A DNA stretch of 20,746 bases. Origin: a virus. Position 1 is the stretch's first letter. The number at the start of each line of letters is the position of its first letter. The stretch covers positions 1-20,746 of IMG/VR virus record IMGVR_UViG_3300037117_000006. One strand, given 5' to 3'. The notes below the pieces were generated by a model. The model ran no database searches and was not told the DNA's origin. It saw only the letters and a program-made list of their open reading frames with translations. The translations under genes and the position numbers were made by a program. Below, in pieces: positions 1 through 6,296 of this stretch.

Positions 1-2
1 TG

Positions 3-413
3 GAAATGGGGCGTGACGGGGTTCGTGCGTTCATTGCTGGGCTGATTGATACAGATGGAACCGTGAATCGTAGTGGACAGTTTAGCTTCACGACGAAGGA
101 CTACATCTTCGCGGGGCAGGTTGCAGAGCTTGCTCGTGCTTGCGGACTTACTATTTACTGCGAGCCGTGCTTCAATAAAACCTACGAACGGTACTACATA
201 CGAGTACATTTTGCAGTCAATGATGGTGCGTTAATGAAGCCATTTTTGCGCCATGCTGGCAAGCAGAAACGAGTTGGTAGAAAGAACACTCCAAGAGTAC
301 CGAAACCAAATATGGTTACGGCAGTGATAGATGTTGGAGAGATGCCTTGCGTCGATTTGGAAGTTACGAGCAAGGACCATCTTTATGTTACAAATGGCTT
401 GGTGACGCACAAC
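3..413 (+). mobile_element. Intein C-terminal part with LAGLIDADG homing endonuclease, in polA
   Basis: The translated segment before the polymerase motif B holds a LAGLIDADG-type motif (FIAGLIDTDG), which in the DOD endonuclease family supplies a catalytic Asp. It ends with C-terminal splicing blocks: a V-x-D-L-E-V-T-x-x-H-x-x-x-V-x-N segment, then THN directly before Thr. The terminal His-Asn pair and the hydroxyl residue at extein +1 (Thr, codon 414-416) are the expected splicing residues. The insertion point is inside motif B, directly before TINFG and presumably just after the conserved Lys, the most conserved part of the host protein and a typical intein site. The N-terminal splicing domain and the first endonuclease motif lie left of the window, so activity cannot be judged fully. 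Confidence 0.93.
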
Positions 414-1004
414 ACCATTAACTTCGGAATCGTGTACGGCATGGGCGTTACAAAACTTATGGATACCATCAACTTCATTGCGAAGTGTGAAGAGAACATG
501 ATCGACATCAACGTTGCACGGGCGCTCATCGACGCTTACTTTGAGGGCTACCCATTAGTTGATGCGTACAAGATCAAGATGGGCAAGCGTGCAAGAAGAC
601 AAGGCTTCGTGACGACGATCATGGGGCGTAAGCGCAGATTACCAAACGCCTCTTCAAAGGATCGAGCGAAGTCTGCCGGTGCGGAGCGTCAAGCTGGTAA
701 CGCTCCAATCCAAGGATCGGTTGCCGACGCCATCAAGCTCGCGGTCATTCGGCTGGGACGTAAGCTTTGTGCAGAGCATTGGCCCTATCGCCTACTCTTG
801 CAGGTCCACGACGAGCTGATATATGAAGTGCCGAAGGCATGGCTGTCGAAACACAAGTCAACGATTAAGGTGCTCACAGGAATCATGGCTGAGTGTTTGC
901 CGCTATCTGTGCCGGTCATTGTGAAAGCTGACATCTTGAATCGTTGGGGCGACAAGATCGACCTTGACGCTATGGACTTTGATGAGGAAGAAATCACTGC
1001 ATGA
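3..1004 (+). CDS. polA: DNA polymerase I (family A), C-terminal part, carrying the end of an intein
   Basis: The frame is already open at the left edge, so the 5' part lies outside the window. The first 137 or so codons are the C-terminal half of an intein (separate entry). After the splice junction the polymerase resumes with family A motif B (TINFGIVYG, the O-helix that contacts the incoming nucleotide) and later motif C (VHDELIYEV, with the metal-binding D and E). This is the palm domain of a replicative or repair phage polymerase that extends primers with dNTPs. Motif B keeps Phe in the NFG position, as in E. coli Pol I, where T7 polymerase has Tyr. The basic stretch GRKRRLPNA between the motifs also fits the family. 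The stop overlaps the next start (ATGA), so translation is probably coupled. The exonuclease domain cannot be judged because it lies upstream. The identification is secure. Confidence 0.95.
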   Translation, partial: EMGRDGVRAFIAGLIDTDGTVNRSGQFSFTTKDYIFAGQVAELARACGLTIYCEPCFNKTYERYYIRVHFAVNDGALMKPFLRHAGKQKRVGRKNTPRVPKPNMVTAVIDVGEMPCVDLEVTSKDHLYVTNGLVTHNTINFGIVYGMGVTKLMDTINFIAKCEENMIDINVARALIDAYFEGYPLVDAYKIKMGKRARRQGFVTTIMGRKRRLPNASSKDRAKSAGAERQAGNAPIQGSVADAIKLAVIRLGRKLCAEHWPYRLLLQVHDELIYEVPKAWLSKHKSTIKVLTGIMAECLPLSVPVIVKADILNRWGDKIDLDAMDFDEEEITA

Positions 1005-1258
1005 ACAGTCTCGCTGAACTGATCCGCGTACACCCGAAATCTTCGCCGATAAACGTGGCGTGCGAAATCGTCCCAGGGCATTACTCAAAGCAGTATGTTG
1101 TTGTCGAGGTCCGTAAGAACACGATCATCAAAGTCGATGGCGTGCAAAAACCGTTCGAGGTGACGGCGACGGTAACAGTGTGTCACGCATGTTGGGATCG
1201 TTGGTGCTACGACTGCACGAACGTATCTCGCGAACTGCAACGAGCCTTGGAGCACTGA
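1001..1258 (+). CDS. Small protein with CxxC-x4-CxxC cluster, function unknown
   Basis: An 85-residue protein. It starts with the ATG that overlaps the polA stop (ATGA) and ends with a TGATG overlap into the nuclease gene, so it sits inside a tightly coupled replication operon. Residues about 61-72 read CHACWDRWCYDC, a CxxC-x4-CxxC spacing typical of a small metal-binding knuckle, most likely zinc. The N-terminal two thirds look like a small beta-rich segment (alternating V/I runs such as YVVVEV and VTATVTV). I do not recognise the family. A role as an accessory nucleic-acid-binding protein in replication is only a guess from location and the Cys cluster. No signal peptide or membrane segment is visible. 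Confidence 0.7.
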   Translation: MNSLAELIRVHPKSSPINVACEIVPGHYSKQYVVVEVRKNTIIKVDGVQKPFEVTATVTVCHACWDRWCYDCTNVSRELQRALEH

Positions 1259-2166
1259 TGCCTGCTTCTGCCCTTTCCCGCTTCGTTCAATCCATCAAGG
1301 ACGAGGATCGTGCGTCGCACAGCATTGGTGATACGCTCAAGAAGATTCTTGACGACTACACCGGCAGTCGTGAGTTTCAACAATACTGTTCGGACCATGC
1401 GGAAGATGCTGCAAAGTATCTCAAGAAGCAGGAAGGCGAGCGTCAAGGGCGTTGGCGTGCGTCGAGTGCGGGCAAGTGCGTGCAAGCACAGGCATTCGAT
1501 GTTGTTCTCAACGAGTTAGCCGAGAAACTTGACGATCACGATTGGTTTAAGGAAGCCCGCACTACGAACCCGCTCCACGTCCCACTGCTCTACATAGAAG
1601 TTGTGCGACCGGCACGACAAGTGCGTGCACTTGATAACGGAACGTTTGGTCACGTTCGCTGGCATATGGTTTTTGATGCTCTACATGAGAAGGGCATCGT
1701 CACGACGCTATTCGCCGAGGAGCTGCGCTATTACCCATTGTTGCAGCTTTCGGGAACGTGTGACCGTGTAGTTGAGTTCAAGTACGGCGGCAAAATGGTT
1801 CGAGCAGTCATCGACTTCAAGACCATCAAGACGCGCTACTTCACCACACTCATCGGCCCACAACGCGACAACGCGGCCCAGCAACATGCTTACGACCTTA
1901 TGGGGTTCGGGGCTGATGTCTTTATCATGCTATACGAATGCAAGGACGATCAGGAGCTGAAGCTATACGACCGGCCTTATGATCCTGACCTCATCGCGAC
2001 AATGGACCGCGAATACAAGCTTGCGAATCGTTGGGTGGATCAGTTGCTAGAGGGCCGTAAGCCTGACGTGGAGTTGCCGCTAGAAACGTCGTGGTGTTCC
2101 TGGTGCCCGTGGAATAAAACGTGCGCGAAACTGCACCCGGATCGGCCTGATTTGGTGAAGAAGTGA
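1258..2166 (+). CDS. Cas4/RecB-like PD-(D/E)XK exonuclease with probable Fe-S cluster
   Basis: A 302-residue protein starting at the ATG that overlaps the upstream stop (TGATG). An in-frame ATG exists at 1180 but would run far into the previous gene. The nuclease core is visible in order: Glu near residue 155, GTCD at 167-169, IDFK at 185-188 (the D-x-K of the PD-(D/E)XK motif) and a QQHAYD helix near 208-213 (RecB motif). Four cysteines are placed as in Cas4 and AddB: one upstream of the core (GKC, 74) and three near the C-terminus (280, 283, 289, in CSWCPWNKTC), which typically hold a 4Fe-4S cluster. Known relatives are 5'-3' or bidirectional ssDNA exonucleases making ends for recombination. 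In a phage recombination operon next to RuvC- and RecA-like genes it is best read as a recombination or repair nuclease, not a CRISPR gene. Confidence 0.88.
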   Translation: MPASALSRFVQSIKDEDRASHSIGDTLKKILDDYTGSREFQQYCSDHAEDAAKYLKKQEGERQGRWRASSAGKCVQAQAFDVVLNELAEKLDDHDWFKEARTTNPLHVPLLYIEVVRPARQVRALDNGTFGHVRWHMVFDALHEKGIVTTLFAEELRYYPLLQLSGTCDRVVEFKYGGKMVRAVIDFKTIKTRYFTTLIGPQRDNAAQQHAYDLMGFGADVFIMLYECKDDQELKLYDRPYDPDLIATMDREYKLANRWVDQLLEGRKPDVELPLETSWCSWCPWNKTCAKLHPDRPDLVKK

Positions 2167-2714
2167 TCGTCGGCGTTGATCCGGGCCTAACATCGTTCGG
2201 TGTAAGCAATGGTGAGGACCATGATGCATTTAAGACTTTACCGAACCCGGCTCTTACTGAAGAAGAGAGCCTTCTTTTTCGTGTGTTCAGGCTTTGCGGT
2301 GACTTAGAGAACTATCTTGGCGTTGAGGATGCAGAACTGTTCATCGAAGCACCACAGCTTCGAGTGCCGGAGCACGGCGGTTCGCATCTGTATCAAATAG
2401 GATGGCTGATGCACGGGCTATATGACTTTGCAGCTCGGCGAACAGGTGAAGGGCGCGTAACGACGATTGCACTCGTACAGCGTGGCACCTATTTGAAAGC
2501 ATTATTCGGCAAAGGTGTTATCGCTGAGACACTGTTAGCCAAAGAAGTCTACAAGAAGTTTGGAGTGGAGATAGACCATGACCGTGGACTCGACAAAATC
2601 GAAGCTTGGCTCCTCTGGAAGTACGGATGCGGAATCCAAGACGGATCAATCGAACCAAAGCAACGGGGCAGCGTCCAAAGGGGCCGTAAATCGGTACGAT
2701 CTGCTAAACACTAA
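2163..2714 (+). CDS. RuvC-like Holliday junction resolvase (RNase H fold)
   Basis: A 183-residue protein with a GTG start overlapping the previous stop (GTGA). The N-terminus VGVDPGLTSFG is the first beta strand and catalytic Asp (residue 6) of RuvC-type nucleases. LFIEAP supplies the second acidic residue (about 62), and DHDRGLDKIEAWLL near 138-151 supplies the C-terminal acidic cluster. This family cuts Holliday junctions or branched DNA with two metal ions. In phages such enzymes resolve recombination intermediates and debranch DNA before packaging. The length suits the family. The last 40 or so codons overlap the next gene in another frame, and the C-terminal tail there (SVQRGRKSVRSAKH) is basic, possibly a DNA-binding extension. 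An Hjc-like nuclease lies 1.8 kb downstream, so the phage may carry two junction-cutting enzymes. Confidence 0.85.
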   Translation: MIVGVDPGLTSFGVSNGEDHDAFKTLPNPALTEEESLLFRVFRLCGDLENYLGVEDAELFIEAPQLRVPEHGGSHLYQIGWLMHGLYDFAARRTGEGRVTTIALVQRGTYLKALFGKGVIAETLLAKEVYKKFGVEIDHDRGLDKIEAWLLWKYGCGIQDGSIEPKQRGSVQRGRKSVRSAKH

Positions 2715-3225
2715 TCAGAAGGCTATCGAAAACGCCTATGCACAGATTCGCAAGACTGCGAAGACGGCAGAGAGCATTGTCGATAAAATCGTTCGCGAGT
2801 ACGGCGAACAGCTCGACGTGTATGTCAGTAATGTCGAAGCTCGTTTGGATGACATTCGTGACGGGCGCATTAAGCAGTTCTCCGACAACGACCTTCAGCA
2901 AATCGTGCTTCGGTTGCCGATTCTCATGTACCGGCTCGGTGACATGCTCGACCTTTCAGCAATCGAGTCTGACATCAGCAAAGCAGCGTTGCAGAACCTG
3001 AATGCACAGAACTACTTGGATGCGCCAGGCCGAACGGTTCCTGAAAAGAAGGCGCATGCCGAGTTGCAGACGCAAGCTGAAGCGTCGGTCGTGGACCTCT
3101 CACGGCACGTCTATCAACGGTTGAAGAATAAGATTGAGAACGCATCGGCGCTGTTCGATGCAGTACGCAAAATCATTACCATGCGTGATACCGAACGCAC
3201 CGTCTTTGGAAGGTCAACGAAGTGA
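2578..3225 (+). CDS. Helical protein of unknown function between RuvC-like and RecA-like genes
   Basis: A 215-residue protein. The ATG at 2578 is preceded by GGAGTGGAG, a good ribosome binding site, and there is no obvious later start. The first 40 or so residues are rich in Ser, Lys, Asn and Gln and look disordered. This is the part that overlaps the end of the RuvC-like gene. The rest is almost all amphipathic helix with many charged heptad-like runs (for example ENAYAQIRKTAKTAESIVDKI). There is no Cys cluster, Walker motif or signal peptide. The gene ends four bases into the RecA-like gene (GTGA overlap). Position beside a phage RecA and overall helicity make a recombination mediator (a UvsY-like role, loading recombinase on ssDNA) a reasonable hypothesis, but no family motif proves it. 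Confidence 0.75.
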   Translation: MTVDSTKSKLGSSGSTDAESKTDQSNQSNGAASKGAVNRYDLLNTNQKAIENAYAQIRKTAKTAESIVDKIVREYGEQLDVYVSNVEARLDDIRDGRIKQFSDNDLQQIVLRLPILMYRLGDMLDLSAIESDISKAALQNLNAQNYLDAPGRTVPEKKAHAELQTQAEASVVDLSRHVYQRLKNKIENASALFDAVRKIITMRDTERTVFGRSTK

Positions 3226-4529
3226 GCAAGACTCCGCCGATCTGTGGAATCTGCCGCGAGGTCCTGGGTGCCCCACCTGCTGCTGGCATGCCGCCCTATC
3301 ACCCGTCGTGTTTGCGCGAGCATCCTGAGTTCTTGGAGCCGCCTGAGAACGTCGGCGTGAAGCTTGATGCCGTCGCGAATGCCGGAGCGGTGGGATCGAC
3401 GGAATGGGTCGAGGAGTTCAACAGGCAGTTCGGTGCCATGCTCAAGCCGTCCGATGAGGTGCCGCCTATCACCTATCGCAGCAGCGGTTCTATCGCCCTG
3501 GACGTGGCGTTGGGCGGCGGCTGGCCCAGAGGTCGGGTGATCGACGTGATAGGGCGTGAGGGCTCAGGCAAGACGCTCCTGTTCGAGCTGGCAGCCGTGG
3601 CGGCCCAGAAGATGGAGGGCAAGCGATCCGTGCTCTTCGACTTCGAGGGTACTTTCGACCCTAAGCGATTCGTCAGCCTGGGCGGTGATCCGAAGATGCT
3701 TGACGTTGTTCGCGCTGAGAATGTCATGGATCAGAAAGCTCCGCTCCTGTTCGGTGAAACTGCTTACGACATGGCTCGGATCATCTTTATGCATAGCAAC
3801 ACGCACGCATGCCTGTGCTTTGACTCAACGGGCGCGATGGTGTCGAAATCGGACTACGAGAAACGTGAAGAAAGCATTGAGAAGACAGGGTACGGTGTCG
3901 AAACCGCTCGTCTCATCTCCGATGGCTTAAAGTTGCTTATCGGAACGGGGATGCTCGCTCGCAGCGGTATGACGCACTTTTACATCTCACAGAGTCGCGA
4001 CAACCTCACTCAGCGCGCAATACGAGGGATTCCGCCGCCTGATAAGCCGACCGGAGGCCGAGCGTTACGGTTCTACGCTTCAATGCGTGTTGAAGTATCG
4101 AAGGGCGATACCTTGAAAGCTACACTTGAGGACGATACTACGGGTGTTGTGGACACAAATGTCGAAGTAGGGCATGTTACAAAGATTCGCGTTCGCAAGA
4201 ACAAGTGTAACAGTTATCAAGGTCGCGTTGCAGAGTTTAACCTTTTTACCGGGGGCGAACTGCAAGGGTTGGATCGTGTCAGCGAGTTGGCTACACTTGC
4301 GATCTATTCCGGTGTTGCAAAACGCGGCGGCTCATGGTACGAAGTTCCCAACATATTCAGAGTGAAGGGGAAGGAAGTCTTCCCGAAGGCTATTGAAGAT
4401 AACTTTGCTGAAGTCGAAAAGCTTGTGCGTACTCGACTTGCAGAGATTATGGACGGCAGTTCGCAGCCCGAAACTGAAGAGGAGCAGGATGTACTCGAAG
4501 ATGGTTCAGGAGAACCTCAAGCGGAGTAA
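3222..4529 (+). CDS. recA: RecA-like recombinase with N-terminal zinc-finger-like motif
   Basis: A 435-residue protein with a GTG start overlapping the upstream stop. The RecA core is clear: the SSGSIALDVALGGG entry segment, Walker A GREGSGKT (111-118), FDFEGTFD holding the catalytic Glu (142), Walker B ACLCFDST (Asp 201), the TGGRALRFYASMRVEV segment (277-292) that follows loop L2 in RecA, and a C-terminal ELATLAIYSGVAKRGGSWYEV block matching the RecA pattern. It should form ATP-dependent filaments on ssDNA and drive strand exchange in phage recombination and repair. Ahead of the core is a CxxC...HxxC arrangement (C8, C11, H27, C30), which resembles a small zinc knuckle and is not part of classical RecA. 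The C-terminus is acidic, as in bacterial RecA. The gene overlaps the downstream nuclease start by 41 bases. The family call is secure; recA or uvsX naming is a matter of convention. Confidence 0.93.
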   Translation: MSKTPPICGICREVLGAPPAAGMPPYHPSCLREHPEFLEPPENVGVKLDAVANAGAVGSTEWVEEFNRQFGAMLKPSDEVPPITYRSSGSIALDVALGGGWPRGRVIDVIGREGSGKTLLFELAAVAAQKMEGKRSVLFDFEGTFDPKRFVSLGGDPKMLDVVRAENVMDQKAPLLFGETAYDMARIIFMHSNTHACLCFDSTGAMVSKSDYEKREESIEKTGYGVETARLISDGLKLLIGTGMLARSGMTHFYISQSRDNLTQRAIRGIPPPDKPTGGRALRFYASMRVEVSKGDTLKATLEDDTTGVVDTNVEVGHVTKIRVRKNKCNSYQGRVAEFNLFTGGELQGLDRVSELATLAIYSGVAKRGGSWYEVPNIFRVKGKEVFPKAIEDNFAEVEKLVRTRLAEIMDGSSQPETEEEQDVLEDGSGEPQAE

Positions 4530-4896
4530 AGAGCACGAGGAACACGTCGCTTCTATTCTGCGCCCTATCTATGCAAGCGATGCCGTAGCACGTTCCGACA
4601 AAGGCGTTCGCGTACAGCCCGGCAGCGGCAACCAAGCTCTTAACCCAAACGATGTCAAAGTCATCGAGCGTTGCTACGTCGAGTGCAAGGAAACTTCAGC
4701 CGGTTCCATTTCAATCAAGCATGCATGGTTGACGCTCGTAAAGAAGCGTGCAGCTATGGGCGGCTTGCGTTCAATCCTTGCACTGCGGTTCTCGCATCCG
4801 TTTCATGCCTTCTGTAAGGACTACTACGTCATTGATGAGGCAACGCTCGTCCATCTCTTGAAATGCGAGCTAGAGGTGGAGCGGAAGGAGCAGTAG
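4489..4896 (+). CDS. Hjc-like PD-(D/E)XK nuclease, putative Holliday junction resolvase
   Basis: A 135-residue protein. I chose the ATG at 4489 because GAGGAGCAGG lies directly upstream; an in-frame ATG at 4501 is possible and one at 4393 lacks support. The start lies inside the recA end. Motifs fit the Hjc and phage resolvase branch of PD-(D/E)XK nucleases: an N-terminal EEHV helix with a conserved-type Glu, PGSGNQ (44-49), NDVK with the catalytic Asp (55), and VECKET with E65-x-K67, followed by a helix and the LRSILALRF strand. Such enzymes bind and cut four-way junctions symmetrically as dimers. A general DNA endonuclease is the alternative. With the RuvC-like gene it closes the recombination module. 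No metal-binding Cys cluster or export signal is visible. Confidence 0.8.
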   Translation: MYSKMVQENLKRSKEHEEHVASILRPIYASDAVARSDKGVRVQPGSGNQALNPNDVKVIERCYVECKETSAGSISIKHAWLTLVKKRAAMGGLRSILALRFSHPFHAFCKDYYVIDEATLVHLLKCELEVERKEQ

Positions 4897-4921
4897 CCGG
4901 GCTCTAAGAAGGTGCCGGTCC

Positions 4922-5521
4922 ATGTTGACCGATCCGGCATGGGATGGTTGGAACAAATACTCAATCGACAGCATTGACGATCTGCGTTCACTGCTGCGTT
5001 CGGTACGGGCACTCGAATCGCTGGCCCAGGAAGGTGATTCAGTATCCGCAACAATCCTGCTCGATATACGGAAGGCAATGCGCTACGAAGCATTTGAGAG
5101 CGTGCGCGTCCTAACGGAAGAGCAGTTCAGAGTGATCCAGCTCTATCTCATCGAAGGTCGGACTACCCGAGATGTTGAGAACGTCATTAAGAAAGACCGC
5201 CGTATGATTTTCTACTACATCAAATCCGGTCTACGCCGTATGCTGTGCTATCTCCACAATGAAGAGTTCGGATCGTGGTATTGGCAGCCGTGGCAAGTAG
5301 ACTTCGTTGCGCGCAATCAACATCTTCCACGAGAAGAGCTGGCTGCGCGAGTAGGAAAGAACGAGAATGCGGTTCGACATGTCCTTCAGCGGTTGCAGGG
5401 CACCACAATCAATCGAGGCGCAAGCAGACGCGATCTTGGAAGCGGATCGGAAGCAGCGACGCGATTGGCGGCAGGATCAGTACCCATGTCTTACGCGCGG
5501 ACAGCTAGAGCGACGGGGTGA
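4922..5521 (+). CDS. Regulator with two helix-turn-helix segments (sigma region 4-like)
   Basis: Up to 199 residues from ATG 4922, preceded by AAGAAGGTG. Residues 64-111 (LTEEQFRVIQLYLIEGRTT...) resemble the sigma70 region 4 or LuxR-type HTH: an L-T-x-x-Q-x-x-V-I entry, a short turn, then a recognition helix (DRRMIFYYIKSGLRRML). A second HTH-like segment lies at 123-158 (WQVDFVARNQHLPREELAARVGKNENAVRHVLQRL). It lies between the recombination and packaging genes, so control of late transcription is plausible. A small terminase-like DNA binder is the alternative. After residue 160 the sequence becomes Arg/Ala/Gly/Ser-rich and looks like a poorly selected frame, while the +1 frame looks more protein-like there (see the next entry). 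The true C-terminus is therefore uncertain. Confidence 0.7.
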   Translation: MLTDPAWDGWNKYSIDSIDDLRSLLRSVRALESLAQEGDSVSATILLDIRKAMRYEAFESVRVLTEEQFRVIQLYLIEGRTTRDVENVIKKDRRMIFYYIKSGLRRMLCYLHNEEFGSWYWQPWQVDFVARNQHLPREELAARVGKNENAVRHVLQRLQGTTINRGASRRDLGSGSEAATRLAAGSVPMSYARTARATG

Positions 5522-5615
5522 AAGAGAAGTCGGCTGTGACCCAGCAGCGATTGACGGACAGTTGCCTTCTGAAATCAGAACTAACTTCCGAAAAACCCGA
5601 TACCTTCCCGCTTGA
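5379..5615 (+). CDS. Possible overlapping small gene, or frameshifted C-terminus of the upstream regulator
   Basis: A 78-codon frame starting at ATG 5379 (another ATG at 5367) overlaps the last 143 bases of the regulator gene in the +1 frame. The product is charged and plausibly helical at first (QSIEAQADAILEADRKQRRD), then has CLTRGQLERRGEREVGCD. Its composition is more like a real protein than the overlapping end of the regulator frame. No convincing ribosome binding site precedes either ATG (AGGAAAG is about 8-10 bases before 5367). Two readings are possible: a separate small gene translated within the regulator, or a +1 frameshift, natural or a sequence error, joining the HTH part to this C-terminus. 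I cannot decide from one sequence. Function unknown. Confidence 0.45.
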   Translation: MSFSGCRAPQSIEAQADAILEADRKQRRDWRQDQYPCLTRGQLERRGEREVGCDPAAIDGQLPSEIRTNFRKTRYLPA

Positions 5616-5619
5616 TTAC

Positions 5620-5644
5620 TGTAAAGGAGGGCTTAAACCTTACA
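5620..5644 (+). promoter_or_regulatory. Hairpin holding a strong Shine-Dalgarno sequence without a close start codon
   Basis: TGTAAAGG (5620-5627) can pair with CCTTACA (5638-5644), leaving one A bulged. The stem and loop contain AAAGGAGGG, a near-perfect ribosome binding site. No ATG, GTG or TTG lies at the usual 5-10 bases downstream. The first ATG (5648) opens a 9-codon frame (MIQHEMQTG) ending at 5677, four bases before the putative small-terminase start at 5682. It could therefore be a short leader that couples ribosomes to the terminase gene. The hairpin is seen in the sequence; the regulatory role is inferred. Confidence 0.4.
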
Positions 5645-5681
5645 GCGATGATCCAACACGAGATGCAAACGGGTTGAAGCG

Positions 5682-6296
5682 ATGACCGATCCTAATAGAC
5701 TGCTCACTGCTTCTAAGATGATGAACGATGTTCAGCAGCGGCTATTTACGCTCTATGTTGGTATTGGGTCAAGTCGTACCATTTCAAAGCTTCACGAGCT
5801 TTGCCATGTTCGAGGATTTAACGTTACAAAACGCATGCTGGATCGTTGGAGTGCGAAGTGGCATTGGTCCGAGCTTGCAAAACTGACACAACAAGAAATC
5901 GCAAATAACGTTGCAAGAGAAGTACAGCCTCAGCTTCGGGAACTCATTGACCTTGATCTAAAAGCGTGTATAAAAATGAAGGAGCGATTTCATAAGCGGC
6001 TTGAGATTGATCCGTTCTCCGAGGACTTCGATGCGCTGCCGGAGGCGAAGAAAGAGCTTGCGATCATACCTGATCTTGCCGACTACGAGCGCGTTGTTCG
6101 ACTTGAGAAGCTGTTGCTCGGCGATCCTGAAGAACTAGAGCGCAAGGGCGAAGTCTCGCGGCTCGGTAAAGTGCTGGGTGACAACGACGGGAATGTCATT
6201 GCGACATTGCGTGAGCGGACGATTCAGGTTTACGGGCTGCCCGATAAAGACGTTATCAAAAAGGTGCATGAGCAGCTCGAAGGTGGTAAGGAGTGA
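5682..6296 (+). CDS. Putative terminase small subunit (TerS)
   Basis: A 204-residue protein directly upstream of the large terminase, whose GTG start overlaps its stop (GTGA). Residues about 30-62 form an HTH-like segment (SSRTISKLHELC, then VTKRMLDRWSAKWHWSE). The RW-x-x-KW-x-W pattern is common in phage small terminase and DUF1804-like proteins, which bind the packaging site on the genome and recruit the large subunit. The rest is helical and charged, fitting an oligomerisation region. No strong ribosome binding site lies just before ATG 5682 (only a weak GGGTTGAAG). A strong one sits about 50 bases upstream in a hairpin. The call rests on position and the HTH, not on a diagnostic motif. 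Confidence 0.7.
   Translation: MTDPNRLLTASKMMNDVQQRLFTLYVGIGSSRTISKLHELCHVRGFNVTKRMLDRWSAKWHWSELAKLTQQEIANNVAREVQPQLRELIDLDLKACIKMKERFHKRLEIDPFSEDFDALPEAKKELAIIPDLADYERVVRLEKLLLGDPEELERKGEVSRLGKVLGDNDGNVIATLRERTIQVYGLPDKDVIKKVHEQLEGGKE

Noticed and set aside
1180-1257. Upstream ATG for the Cas4-like nuclease
   Set aside because: It would overlap most of the Cys-cluster end of the previous gene, and the ATG at 1258 has the tight stop/start overlap seen throughout the operon.
1258-2166. Cas4-like nuclease as a sign of a CRISPR-Cas locus
   Set aside because: No cas1, cas2, effector gene or repeat array is nearby; the neighbours are phage recombination genes, where Cas4-like nucleases also occur.
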